DNA of 64,000 nucleotides from contig JAPXFY010000096.1 in assembly GCA_030674185.1 (NCBI GenBank), positions 1 to 64,000 of the forward strand, in the 5' to 3' direction. The translations under genes were made by a program, and so were the position numbers. The notes below the pieces were generated by a model. It had not been told where the DNA came from and ran no database searches. It saw only the letters and a list, made by a program, of their open reading frames with translations. Origin of the DNA: Monoplex corrugatus (lineage: Eukaryota > Mollusca > Gastropoda > Littorinimorpha > Ranellidae). Shown here one piece after another: positions 23,501-37,737 of this stretch. The stretch's first letter is position 1, and each line of letters starts with the position of its first letter.

Positions 23501-25385
23501 TTGTTACTGCTATGGTCACTTGTAGTCAGTAACAATAACAATAAGAAAACATTGTTACTGCTATTGTCACTTGTAGTCAGTAACAATAAAATAAGAATAA
23601 CATTGTTACTGCTATTGTCACTTGTAGTCAGTAACAATAACAATAAGAATAACATTGTTACTGCTATGGGCACTTGTAGTCAGTAACAATAACAATAAGA
23701 ATAACATTGTTACTGCTATTGTCACTTGTAGTCAGTAACAATAACAATAAGATAACATTGTTACTGCTATGGTCACTTGTAGTCAGTAACAATAACAATA
23801 ATAACATTGTTACTGCTATGGTCACTTGTAGTCAGTAACAATAACAATAAAAACAGCATTGTTACTGCTATTGTCACTTGTAGTCGTAACAATAACAAAA
23901 CACAGCATTGTTACTGCTATGTCACTTGTAGTCAGTAACAATAACAATAAAAACACATTGTTACTTCTATTGTCATTTGTAGTCAGTAACAATAATAAAA
24001 TAATATGTGACCCTTTTAACAATGGTCCTAAGGTGAAAATACAGATTTATGATATTATGATTTCAAAATGTCCGATTACTAACTTTCTTTTCATATGAAA
24101 TTTATATCTACTCTAGAATAAGGAAGTTGTGGGTTTTGAAGTGTGTAACATAGCAAACAGCCATTTGAGAAACCAAGCTTTAAATTTTCACCACTTCAGT
24201 GAGGTTTTACCTTAGCAACAGGTATTTGTACTTCACCAATCGTTACCAAATTTTGTACCATGGTAAAACGCATCATGCCACAATAGCACACAAAATTGGT
24301 GTGAAAATTGACTGTAATTGTCTTGTTATTTAAGTTTATATATCCCTTTTTCTGACACAAAAAGCATGCCGTTATCTGGTTAAAAAGCATGTTAAATACA
24401 TTTTCCGATTGAATTATAAAGTGCTGGGTGCATGTACATGTAATTTAAAGATTAAATATTCAATTTTTGACGAAAAGTAAAAATTGACAAAATCGACCCA
24501 TCACACCTTTTCCGGGCCTCTACGCTTTTCGCTGCCTGTGAGTTTGGACTCATTTCGCAAAAACGGGACACAAATTGTTACTGCTATTGTCATTTGTAGT
24601 CAGTAACAATAATGAAAAACAACACTGTTATTGCTATTGTCAATGTCACGTACTCATTTGCTGTGCCTTACGCGCATTTATCAGTTGTAACGGTTCCACC
24701 AAGACGTCTGCACATAACCGTGGTGAAGTGGTTAGCGCAATGGACTACCGACTGGAAGGTTGTGGGTTCGAATCCCCATCAGTCCCTTCAAAAATCATTG
24801 TGGGATTTTTCGGCTCTAACCGGCTCCTACCTAGAGTTGGGCGTTCTATGGGCTCATTGGGAAGACCGGGACCACACAGTCGAGTCTCCTTCACTTCACG
24901 GATACGTCATTGAGGGTGTTGCTCAAATCTTCTGACCAGCACCGCAGGATAAATTATGATAGTAAGAGTAGAGTACTGCCCTGTCACGCAGTCTCAATCC
25001 TAGATGAAACTCCAGAGCATCATGATTATCATTCTCATCATTATCATCACATCATCATTGCATTGTAAAAAGTACATGTATGCCAGCTTCTGTGGCCATT
25101 AAGGTGGCGTCGTAAATAGAAAAAAAAGGTGAGCACAAAGGTAACTCCCTGAGTGCGATGATCCCCCCCCCCCCAAAAAAGAAAAGGTAAGAAAAAATGG
25201 CGTCTGCACAAGATCTGCTGCATCACGTGACAAGATCGAGAGCCCAACCATTTTGTAGCTGTGAAGATTTGTGGCTTGTCTAGCAGTGTCTGCTCATCAA
25301 AGGACTCGTTATCTTTGTGGAAGACTTCATCCCAGAGACGTTTCTGTATGGCGAGCTGAAGCAAGGACACAATGACCAGAGAAGA

Positions 25386-25416
<31 letters not shown>

Positions 25417-28400
25417 GTGTCCTGTTGCATGGCGTTGGCGATCATGGCCCTCCATATCTATGTATCCCTTGTTGCCACAAGCACATCTTCCACCTTCTCT
25501 GTCCTCAGCCATCCTGCAAGTCTGTCCAATATTTTCCCCCTGGGTCTACTTGGTGCTCTCTTTCCCTCCAGCTTTCCTGTTGTGACCAGGTGCTCTAATC
25601 CCCCCTTCCTCATAAAATGGTCTATAAATGTCGCCTGTCTTTTCCTAATCTTCCTTATGAATAATTTTCTTGCGTCTGCCTCCATCAAGACTGTCTCGTT
25701 TGTTTTCTTTGCTGTCCATGGAACTCTCAACATTCTTCTGAGAAACCACATCTTGGCTGCCTCAGTCTTGTAGAGAAGTAAAACCAGGATAAATGAGTGT
25801 ATGTTAGCAACAGTACTACACACAGGGTACCATCACATATAAACAACGCAGGAGATACGATCTTTTATAGAACATGACTTGCAGAAGCAGACTCAAGACA
25901 AATGACCTCCTTTCCATACAGTCTCACTTGTGGCCGTCACCAGGTTCGGTGTTGGTCACTGACACATGCCACCATCTCCCTCCAGGCCGCTCTCTCTTGA
26001 CTTCTGTGAACAATATTTGAATATTTAGGCCACTGATGTTGGTTTTGTTCTCGATATACGAGATTGGAGGTCTGCCTTTCTTCCTTTCTGCCACTGTTTT
26101 TCCTTGAAAGATGGTTGCCATGAGGTCCGTGTCCTTGTTGCGCGACACATGGCCAATATATTTTAGTCTTCTCTTGTTGATGTCTGCTAGTAGTTTTCTG
26201 GTGGTATCAAGTTCTTCCAGGACACTTTCATTAGTTCTTCAGCCTGTCCATTTGACACGTAGTAGTCTCCTATAAAACCACATCACCGCTGCCTCAATTC
26301 TTCTGCAATCAGTTTTTCACAGAGTCCAGGCTTCGCAGCTATAAATCATGACTGGCCAGATCAAACATTTTAGAAGTCTAACTTTCAAGCCATTTCCATA
26401 CAGTGTCTGTGGAAAAACGTATGCCTCCAGGAGTTGTCCTGTATCCCACATGAAAACCCGCAAGGGGTGATGGGGACCAGTGTTCTTACACATCTGTCAA
26501 GTTGACCGGACAGTCTGTCATATTGCAAATCATCTGTCAAAATGTGTTCTAATAAATATCATGAACAAAATATCTCAAGCATAATGAGTACAAGAAACGA
26601 TGGATGGGTGGGATGGATGGATGGATGGATGGATGGATGGATGGATGGATGGATGGATGGATGGATGGATGGATGGGTGGGTGGAGGGATGGAGGGATGG
26701 GTGGATACATGAATAAGTAGATAAATGAACAAAAAATGGATTAAAAATAGATAGATAGATAGATAGATGGATAGATATATACTAGAAATAGATAGATAGA
26801 TAGATAGATAGTATAGGATAGGTAGGTAGGTAGGTAGGTAGTATGTAGGTAGGTAGGTAGTAGTAGTATGTAGGATAGCTAGCTAGCTAGATAGATAATA
26901 GATAGACATATAAATAGATAGATAGATAGATAGATAGTAGATAAACAATCACATAAATAAATAAATGAATAAATAATAAGTAAACAAAAAAATAAGTATT
27001 AAATAGATAAATAAATAAATAAATATATGGGCATCACTCACAGAGTCTCCAGCCATTGAGTGGCATTACTGGTAAAAATGACATCACATGTGCCATCGGG
27101 GACACACTGTTTGTAGAAGTTGACGTTGGTTGCAAAGGGATAGACGTTGGAGAATTTGGACATATAGCTGGTACCATCTGCAAAACAGAGGAAGAATAAT
27201 ACAGTGTGAGTGTCAAGGTGTTTCCTAGTTTAGGGCTTGTGTTTCACATCTCTAAAGTTTCAGTTTCAATTTCTGTTTCTCAAGATGACGTCTGCGCGTT
27301 CAGAATGAATTCCATATACACTAACGGCACAGTTGCCATGTGTATGGTGATCATGGCACAAGCCTTAAGTCTGCACATAAACCCATGAGCTGGCCATGGC
27401 CAGGTCCTAAGGCCCTACCTTAGACTATGTTTTACCTAGTCTACGTGTTTATACTAGTATTGTATCTATAAAGCCTGACTGGTAAATGTAACGTTTGTTG
27501 AATAACCCAAAGGTCATGTGAGAAAGAGATAGTAGAGACCTGTCTATATATTGATAAACATCCCTAAAGCCTGAAGGGTAAATGCAACGTTTGTTAAACA
27601 AATATCATTTAGGAAAGAGATAGTCGAGATCTCACTAATTTTCTAAGTTTTTGAAAGTGCATTATCATCCTTCCACTGGTTTATTTACTCTTTCTACAAA
27701 CCTGAATATAGGACTGGGTGTTTATTTACAGCTTGACAGACTGCAAGCCAAACAAACAAAATCTCTTCGGAGACGTAACAGCGGATATTCCGCTGCAGAT
27801 CCCAAAACCATTAGAGACGTAACAGCGGACATTCCGTTGCAGCTGGCCAAACCATTAGAGACGTGATAGCGGATATTCCGCTGCGGTTTTTAAAAATAGA
27901 TGCAAGCCAGTCGCTGGTCTAAGGGAACTAACTACACATATAGGAACACTCTTTGGTATCTTCTGAAGTGTTTGTTACTTCCCTTGCATCGATTTTATCC
28001 CGATTAGTCACAGTTTCTTGCCTTTATTCAAACCAACCGGAGTGACCATCCTTGCACCAAAATGGCGACATTTAGGCCTTCTTCTTCTTCTTCTTCTTCA
28101 AAGGATCGTCATAATCACTTTGCTGCTTCACCTGTGAGAAAACAAAGCTGTGTTTGTTCTTTTATATCTTCTGGTCATACCAAGGACTTTGTGATTACCT
28201 GGATTTCTGGATTACCTGGTCAAGAATGGGTGTTTCACTGACTTTATGTGTTGGATTACTGTCAATCAAAAACTTCTTTCCCAGAGCCAAAACCCTACCC
28301 CATTTCACCTTATAGGAAGGTAAGTAGAATAGATGTATTGTCCTTGTATATAGCTTCAGCTCAAAGAGCGTAAACTGAATTATATTTTGCTATAAAATAT

Positions 28401-29065
28401 GTTCTTGTGCTGTAAAATCTGTATTTTTGAGAATTTTTTTAACCCCCCCCCCCCCCCAAAATCGTGCGTCACCAAGGGTTGTGGCAGGTCCCGTTGATCG
28501 CGTCCACAGTGGCTGTGCAAGGCAACTATATTACGTCTTCAAAGAGTTGCTAAGCTTGCACTAGTGTTGTCATTTTGAATGATAAAAAGCTCTATTTCTT
28601 TGCTATCCATGCTACAGAACGTGAATATAAGGAAGCAGATACTGAAACACTGCCACGATGTGATTGGAATTAACACAAACCTCTGAAACAGTTCAACGGA
28701 CACACGGAATCCAGTTGAACACATCCATCAATCACAGATCAATTCCATTGTCATGCTTAATAATGGTAGTGTTAATAGTAGTAATAACAGTATGTTGCTA
28801 TAGAATCAAAAGTATCAGGCAATGTAAATTGATGTTATTGTGCTTGGGGAACTATGTTTCTGTCAGTGTAGGCCCTGTTGTGTTCCTCATGCTGAATGTT
28901 GTGCGACCAAGCAATCACAACATCTTACGCAATGCAGGATCATCAGTGTGTACACCATGATCATATGATTTCATCAGGTATGTATGATATTCTTTGTGTA
29001 TCTGTTTGTTCAGGTGTGTCTGTTTGTCTGTCTGCCTGTCTGTCTGTCTGTACGTATGTATGTGC

Positions 29066-29118
<53 letters not shown>

Positions 29119-30376
29119 TCATAATGTAAATAACCCAATATAAATAATACACATTTCCATTTTTTGTGGTGAGCAAAATTTTGAAAAATCAATTAAGTAA
29201 AAAAGAAATCAAAGTAAATAGCGACAAAAACACGGGCACAAACAAAATTAACAAAACGGAAACCCTTGCTTATATCTTCGTTTTTTTCCTTTTTTTTTCC
29301 TTTGATGTTTGGTTTTGTTTTCTTTTATATAACGCATTTGCGTTCCAGTACTAATATTTTGTATTATTACTTTGCTTTGATCTCTGTTGAATTAAACAGT
29401 TCAGTGATATTTTTTTAAATCGTTGATGTGCACAAAATGTTGAATGTTTTCTGTCTTCAAAATCAGTTAGTCGCTGATCAAGAAACACCAGATGAAATCA
29501 TGTCTTTCTTGTTTGTTTTCTTTGTTCTATTTTTACATGTAGCCCCAAAGCTATCTTACATGCCTAAAACATGAACTGAAATAATGTAAACATGGTCACA
29601 GCCACAGTTACTTGTCTCCCCTGTCTCACTATTGGCATCACCAGGTTCAGTTTTGGTCGCTGCACTCTGTGACACACCTACTCTCCTACAAATGGCCATC
29701 TTGACTTTTGTGGACAATTTCTTAAATATCAAGGCCACTGGTGTTGGTTATGTTATCGATGTATGAGATATGAAGTCTGCCTTTCTTCCTCTGTGCCACT
29801 GTTTTCCTTGAAAAATGGTTGCCATGAGGTCTGCGTTCTGGTTATGTGACACATGGCCAATGCATTTTAGACTTCTTTTGTTGATGTCTGCTAGTAGTTT
29901 TCTGGTGGTATCAAGTTTTTTCCAGGACACTTTCATTAAATCATTATCTGTCCATTTGACACGTAGTAGTTTCTGATAAAACCACATCTCTGCTGCCTCA
30001 ATTCTTTTTCAATAAGCATTTCGCAGAGTCCAGATTTCGCAGCCATAATTCATGACTGGCCAGATCAAACAGTTTAAAAGCTTAATTTCCAGAGCCATTT
30101 TTACGCCTCTGTCTTTCAGATATTGTTGAGTTGGATCATGGTTTTGCTTTGCCATTCCAATTATAATTTTGATGTCTTTAGAGCAGGTTCCTTCATCATT
30201 TGTTACCGAACCAAGATATTTAAGATCTTTAACAATTTCAAAGGAACTTCATCAGTTTAGATGTTATGATTGGTTTCAGCACAAAATGCACAGAATGACA
30301 CTTACTAGTAATGATCTAAAACACAACAGAACCACATGATGCAGAAAACATCTCAGTTGATTACAATATTAAATCA

Positions 30377-30425
<49 letters not shown>

Positions 30426-30520
30426 ACCCCACACACACACACACACACACACACACTCTCTCTCTCTCTCTTTGGCTTCTAGTCAATAACTTTGACCATT
30501 TGAAAATAAAATATCATTGT

Positions 30521-30565
<45 letters not shown>

Positions 30566-33500
30566 GTGTGGTATGTCTGTGTTTGTGTGTCTGTGTCTGT
30601 GTGTGCAAGGCAAGACGTTTCTATGAGCATAGGAATGAGACAAAATGAAATAAAACAACAAACACTAACCACACAGTCTGTTAAACAGGCTGTTGAAATC
30701 GTTTTTCTCTTGATCCTCGTAGATGATCTGGATGGGTAGAGCATCACCATGCCTTTTACGTAAAGAACCTGTCAAAGAGAGGTAGAAAGAAACTCTAGGG
30801 AGAGCTAGACAACATAAGGTCTTCAGAGAAGTAACCCCCTTTAGACAAGTGTTTCGGCCTGAATTCCTTACACTCTCGGGGGGCCGGGCCACATCCAGGT
30901 CATGACTCCTGGATGCCCTTCTGCTGTTGTCTATTTTTTTTTTTTTTTTTTTTTCCCACGCCGGGGATCGAACCTGGGCGATTCTGCGCTTCAGAACTGC
31001 GGTACGCGGTTTTACCAATGTGCTAACGGGGCACACATCATCTGTAGGGAATTTAATCCTTATGAAGTTCACTTTTTTGGTTCCTCCTTGCCCAGATCCA
31101 GCTTGAGCTCCTTTCTGCTGCCTCTGCCATCGCTTTAAGGGCTCTAGTCCTCTTCTTCCCAGAAATGGCGAGTTGTTTCATGAGATCATAAGCGGAGGTG
31201 CCCACAAACCCTCTTGCCTCGACTCTATGGCGAAGATTTTGACTCGCAGACCTGCTTTCTTCAGGGTGCTGGCAAGACCGGCGTATTTTTCGGTCTTGTA
31301 GATATGTGCTTCTTCCATTCTGCTTTCGTATGGCACAGTGAGTTCTATCAGAATCACTTGTTTCGAGGAGTCAGAGTGGAGAGCGATGTCTGGTCTCATG
31401 CCTGTCTTGCTGATGACATCTGGGTAATTTCTCCACTCTGGGAGGTCTGCTGTACACTCCCAGTCGACTGCTCCATCCAGAAGACCCTTTGGCAATGTGC
31501 TGGTTGTCATAGCCCTTTCGGGCCAGACCTGTTTCCCTCCTGCTTTGTAGAACGTTGTCATAGCAATTGGTGCGTTTGGGGTCATGGTTTTTTCGCTAAC
31601 CACATCTGTGATCACTTTCAGAACTTGGTTGTGCCTCCATGTATACCTTCCTTGGGCTAGCGCTACTTTGCAAGAGCTTAGGACATGTTCCACTGTTTGT
31701 TTCTTCTGACAGAGCGGACATGCTGGGTCGTCTGCTTTCCCCCATTTCACTAAGTTTGCATTCGAGGGGAGCAGGTCATATACAGATCTGAGGAGGAAGC
31801 TTATCCTTAGAGGAGCCATGTGCCACATATCGTTCCAGCTGAGACTTCTTTGGAGTGCACTGTCCCATGTTGTCCATTGCCCCTGTTGACCTTGCTGGAC
31901 TGCCTTCTGCACTCTTTTGACATCTTCTTCTTCCTTCAACTCCTGTATGATCATGTCTCTTTTTTCCTTCCCTTTGGCTTTGGACCACCACTGCATTTTT
32001 GTTGCTCCCAGTCCCTGTCTGTTGGTTTGCGTGTGTCCAATTATTTCTTTGATGCTGAGGTTTCTCTTGGCATTGTTTACAGCCTCTTGGACTTTCCACT
32101 TTCTGCCAGTTCTCAGCTTTGGATGAACTGCTCTCACGATATTGTCCTCCGATTCCTCCAGCATGCTCAACAGTCTTGCTTTTCCAACTTTGTATTCCTC
32201 CACTATGGATTTCAGAGGTAGCTTCAGCATTGCTTGACGACAGTAGAATGCAACATCAGTGAGACCAGGTGGGACACCGAGCCATTTTCTTGTGTATTTG
32301 TTGATTTTGGCTTCCATTGCTTCGACTGTGCTGGTGCAAATGTCATAGATTAGCAGTGGCCACAGCAGCTTTGGTATCAGCATGAACTGTAGACACCAGA
32401 CTTTGTATTTGCCTGGCAGTCCGCAGTTATCTATTTTCTTCAGGCCTTCTTCTGCTGTTTGCTTGGTTTCACATCCCCTTTGTGTGTCTTTCAGGGAGTC
32501 ATCATACCATCTTCCGAGACTTTTTACTGGCTCTTCTGTGACAGTGGGGATGGCTTGGTTGGCTACCATGAATTTGACTGAATCTGCCACTTTTCCTTTT
32601 CGCAGTGAGAGACTTCGGGATTTCTTAGGTTTGAACCTCATTCTTGAAGAGGCCACCAGCTCATCCAGCTGCTTTAAGATTTGGTGTGTCTCTTCCTCAT
32701 CCGTGGACAAGACTGTTGTGTCATCCATGAAAGCTTTCAGAGGAGGCATCTGGTATCCATCTCCCAGATTCACTGGACCTGAACTCTTCATTGCAGCTTT
32801 CAAGATGACTTCCATTGCCAACACGAACAGTATGGGAGAGATTGCACAGCCCATTGCAATGCCCACCTCTAGGTCTATCCAGTCCGTGGTGTATTCTTTG
32901 GTAGAGAACCGCATTGAGAACCCTTGGAAATACTTCCTCAGCATTGTTCGGATGTTTTCTGGGATGTGATACATTTCAAGAGCCAGCTGGATCATATCGT
33001 GTGGAACTGATCCATATGCATTCGCCAGATCAAGCCAAACTACGTCAATGTCTCTCTTCTCTGTTCTTGCTTTTTGGATGGCATCCCAAATCAACGTGGC
33101 ATGTTCCAAGCATCCAGGCATTCCTGGTATGCCTCCCTTTTGGACTGACATATCCAGATACTTGTTTTCAGTCAGGTATTTTGTCAATCTTGCTGCCATA
33201 ACAGAGAAGAAGATTTTCCCCTCGACGTTCAGAAGTGATATTGGCCTGAACTGATTGATGCTGCTGGAGTTCTGCTCCTTCGGAATGTACACTCCTTCAG
33301 CTCTCATCCATTGGTCGCTGATCTTCTGGTTCCTCCATGCTGATCGAATCATCTTGTGGAGCCACTCGAGCACTTTTGGGCATTTCTTGTAGAGCAGGTA
33401 TGGTATTCCGTTTGGTCCAGGTGCTGACTTGGCTCTGGCTTTCTTTACTACGTTCTTCACTTCATCCAGTGTTGGTGGTTTGTTATTGAATTTTCCTTCT

Positions 33501-36500
33501 GGCGCTGCAGGCCAAACCAGATTTTGGATTTCAAGTGGTGCCTCGCGCTGAGAATCGGAATATGTTTCCCTGAGATGCTGCTCTAGGGTTTCCTTGCCCA
33601 CTGTGAGAGTCCCTGATTTGGGTTGTTCAAACAGCTTTCTTGCAAAGTCAAAGGGATCTTTGAAGAAACGATCTTGAGTCTTCTTCTTTTTGCTCTTTCT
33701 TCGCCTTGCTGATTCCACTTTGCTGAGAGCATTGTGTTTGGCCTTCAGATCTTTCCAGAGTTCCAGGAGCCCTTGCTTCTCGAATTCTGAGGCAGTTTTC
33801 ATTCGCTTTTTAAGCTTCCTTTTCTCCCTCCGGATGCTCTCCATCTGTTGCTGTCTTCTGGATTTCTGGGGAGGCGTTTTTGTCTTTGGCTGCTTCACTC
33901 CATAAGTGTCCCTGCAGATAGAGTATATGATGTCTCCGTATGTGTCAAGTTTGTGTTCCAGCGTACTGTTCCCTATTAGCGCATTCAGCTTAAGGACAAG
34001 TTCCTCATCTAATTTCTCCCATTGTTCTTTTGCACCGGCAGGCGGCAAATTGAGTTTTCCACGTTTGGCGTTAAGAGCTTGTGCAAAATCCGCATCAGAA
34101 CCGTCAGCGTGGATGTCCTTGGCACTATGGTTTAATTCCTGGCCTTGGTCATCCAACGTCTCACCTGCTATCGCAGTGCGCTGCTGCTGGTTCGTATGTG
34201 TCTTCAAACAGCCCATTTTTGTCCTGTGGATCTTCATGCCGCGTTTGGTGGTGAATCTCCTTCCACACGCACACGGAAATTCCAACTGGTCATTAATAAT
34301 AATAATAATAATAAATGGTTATTTATGAGCGCTTTCCACTTGCACAAAGCGCTTTACAACAACAATAAAAAGTAAAACAAGCACACGAACTCACAGACAC
34401 ACACCAACACACACACACAAACACGCACAGACACACACACACAAACCACACACACACGCACGCACGCACGCACACAAACACACACGCGCACGCATTCACA
34501 CCCAAAAACACGCACATCAAGAATACAGAGCGGCAGAAAGAGGGTCTACAAGAAATGTTGCTGGAAGAGAAAAGTCTTCAGACTAGTTTTAAAGGAGGGA
34601 AATGAATGGTCCGTTGTGCGTTTCCAGTCGTGATGGAGTCAGTGCCGATGGATTCATCATTCTCTCCCCCTTTCGGCACAGTATTAACCAGACTCCCTTC
34701 TGTATCTAGTTTAACAATGATGTATAAAATAAGACAACAACAACTATAACTTTAATCATAAAAATCGTCATCATCATTATCACTGACGATAAGACCATCA
34801 GTATCATAAAGACCAATCGCTGTGGTCATAAGTTCATAAACATGGGCCATAAAACATTTTTTATCTTCTCTCCTTGACATTCGTGTGTTCAGTGAAGCTT
34901 CTTCTTCTTCTTCTTCTTGGCGTACGCTGCTACACAATCATCTGAGTCCGGGCGATGAATGCAGCCGTCTTTTCCAGCTCCTGTCTGCAGCCATGGAGTT
35001 TGGTTGTCAGCGGAGTGTCTGTCGGCCACACGTCCTGTCTTGCCACCTGGTGAAGGGGACATCTTTGTCGTCTCAGCATGGAAAGTGCCCTGATGATGCT
35101 CCTCTTCTCACTGTGAAGCGACATGCCCTTTCACGAACTATGATAAACCTTAGAAACAAGCACATATTGTGAAGTTCAACAATCGGTGGTATTGTTATTG
35201 TTATTGTTCTTGATATTGTTGTTTGAAGCCCACCCTACTGCGTAGAACCATACCAGGGCTATAACCGCTTCAAAACATACAAAACTTCAACAAGAAAAAA
35301 GAAAAGAAAAGAAAATTAAGTACAAATATCAATGCATTCGCGCACATAATCTAAGGCTATGCTCCCGGCGTTGACCACTCCGTACAATTTATCGCACAGA
35401 CACCTGAATACAAATTTAAACATAACTAAAGACACCAAAACATATATCAAAACGGGCATAATTTTCCGAAAATTGCTTCCGCATATCTCACCTCCCTAGG
35501 GCCAAAAATGCACTTAATACATCTACCCAATTATCAATCCTAAGAGAACGTACTAAGATTTTATCGAACACATACAGCTGAATGGACCAGCAAGGTAGAA
35601 AATGACAGAAAGCAAAGGAAAAGGGAGTGACAGAAAAGCGGAAATTTCTAGCACAGAATTTCCAGAAGGTCAGGATACTATTTATACTGAAAGATCCCCC
35701 GGCATCCCCACGGGAGGACCTAACTGGGCTGTCTACCAGACTGACGATTAAGAAGTATTATGCAAACCTGTAAAATAATGATACGAAAGGTAACTCACCT
35801 ATCATGCTCTCAATCAGATGCATTGAAGGGTAGCCATCGTTGGTACCATAATCACCTATTGTGAAAACATCGTCCTTCTTCACCGGCACAGTGTCTATCA
35901 GAATTAAAAGACAAATAGAAACAAGAAGATTATCCTTTGTAACCATGACATTAAGGGGGCAGACCTACCCAGATTTGGGTACCAAGGTTGTGATGTTCAG
36001 TGTTTCAGTTCTAATTAACCAGTCACCATGATGTTTGGCAAGAAGATACCTCAGAAAGTATGATTTGGATTGAATATCTTTGTTGGGGTCAGTGAATTAC
36101 GAAAAGTTGACAAAAATTAATTAATTAAAATATTTTGCGATTTTTCGCGAGATTATATATCAGACATAATATGTTCAAAAATGTTCATCCGATTTCCTTG
36201 ATATTTGGCACACATATAGCAGGGACAGGTACCTATAGCCAGTAGTAAAATCGTGCAGTTCTGCTCGACAGAAACAATTTTATAAAAAGTTGTATTAAAT
36301 TTTTTTATAAAAATTATTCTAAAAATTGGTCTGATGATTGTACAGAAAATAATGATAGTAGAGCAAAGATTTTACTATATGCTATATACACTATACAGAT
36401 GTGTTTGCTCACTAAATATCAAGTTCCTAACGTGAATATATGAGTAGTTATAAATGTCACAGTATGTACTATTTTTTTTTTTTCATTTTCGCGATAACAT

Positions 36501-36892
36501 TTTTTAATTAATTAATTTTTGTCAACTTTTCATAACTCACAGACCCCAACAAAGATATTCAATCCAAAGAATTCTGTCTGAGATATCTTCTTGCCAAATA
36601 TCATGGTGATTGGTTATTTAGAACTGAAACACTGAACATCACAATCTTGGTACCCAAATCTGCGTAGGTCTGCCCCCTTAACAACAAAGAAAAAAGAAAA
36701 AAAACTATCGCGATATTTCTTCTACTGATAACAACAGCAACAGCTACAATAACAATAACAGCTACGATATTTACATGATGATATTGTGTGTTGTAAAATT
36801 TCAAAACGTTTGTATGGAATACAACCAAGACAGGACTAACAGAAAAGAAAACAGGGAAAAGTAAATAAAGATAGAGGTAGAATGCCTGGCAG

Positions 36893-36971
<79 letters not shown>

Positions 36972-36993
36972 ACATATATATATATATTTTGGG

Positions 36994-37085
<92 letters not shown>

Positions 37086-37705
37086 TTTCTAAGAAAAATG
37101 TTGAGAGTTCCATAGACAGCAGAGAAAACAAACGAGACAGTCTTGATGGAGGCAGACACAAGAAGATCATTCATAAGGAAGATCAGGAAAAGACAGGCAA
37201 CATTTATAAGCCATTTTATAAGGAAAGGGGAATTGGAGCACCATGTTGCAACAGGGAAGCTGGAGGGAAAGAGAGCACCAGGTAGACCCAGGGAGAAAAT
37301 ATTGGAAGGACTTGCAGAGTGGCTGAAGACAAAGAGGGTGGAAGATGTGCTTGAGGCAACAACAGATAGAAACAGATGGAAGGCCATGATCGCCAACGCC
37401 ATGTGGCAAGGCACTCTATGATGATGAGTGATGATGATATATATATCATATACGTATATATATATATATATTATACGTTACACACACATAAAATATATCA
37501 TCATCATCAGTACCATCATCATCATCATTGTCGTCATAATCATAATTTATCATAATCATAATCATAAATGATGCTAAAAGTTCTACATCTCTCAGTTCCT
37601 GTGCCTGTGGGTAAACAAAAACAGGAAAAACATGACTGTCAACACACACACCACCCACACTCACACGCACGAACACACACCACACACACACAACACACAC
37701 GCATA

Positions 37706-37737
<32 letters not shown>

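Larger units (their letters stand above)
11485..24657. repeat. Tandem duplication unit, copy 2 (13.2 kb)
   Basis: From 12638 to 24657 this segment repeats 1-11484 in the same orientation and order; position 1 matches 12638. Homology to copy 1 stops after cgtactcat at 24657 on the right. Copy 1 ends at the same word at 11484, so the unit is 11485-24657, 13173 bp. It contains gene exons E5-E8 and all the nested elements. Confidence 0.85.

Noticed and set aside
24720..24795. Functional tRNA gene
   Set aside because: A and B boxes are present, but it continues into a SINE body; no clear acceptor stem.
30958..31036. Functional tRNA gene on the minus strand
   Set aside because: The anticodon stem mispairs and a poly-A and SINE body follow.
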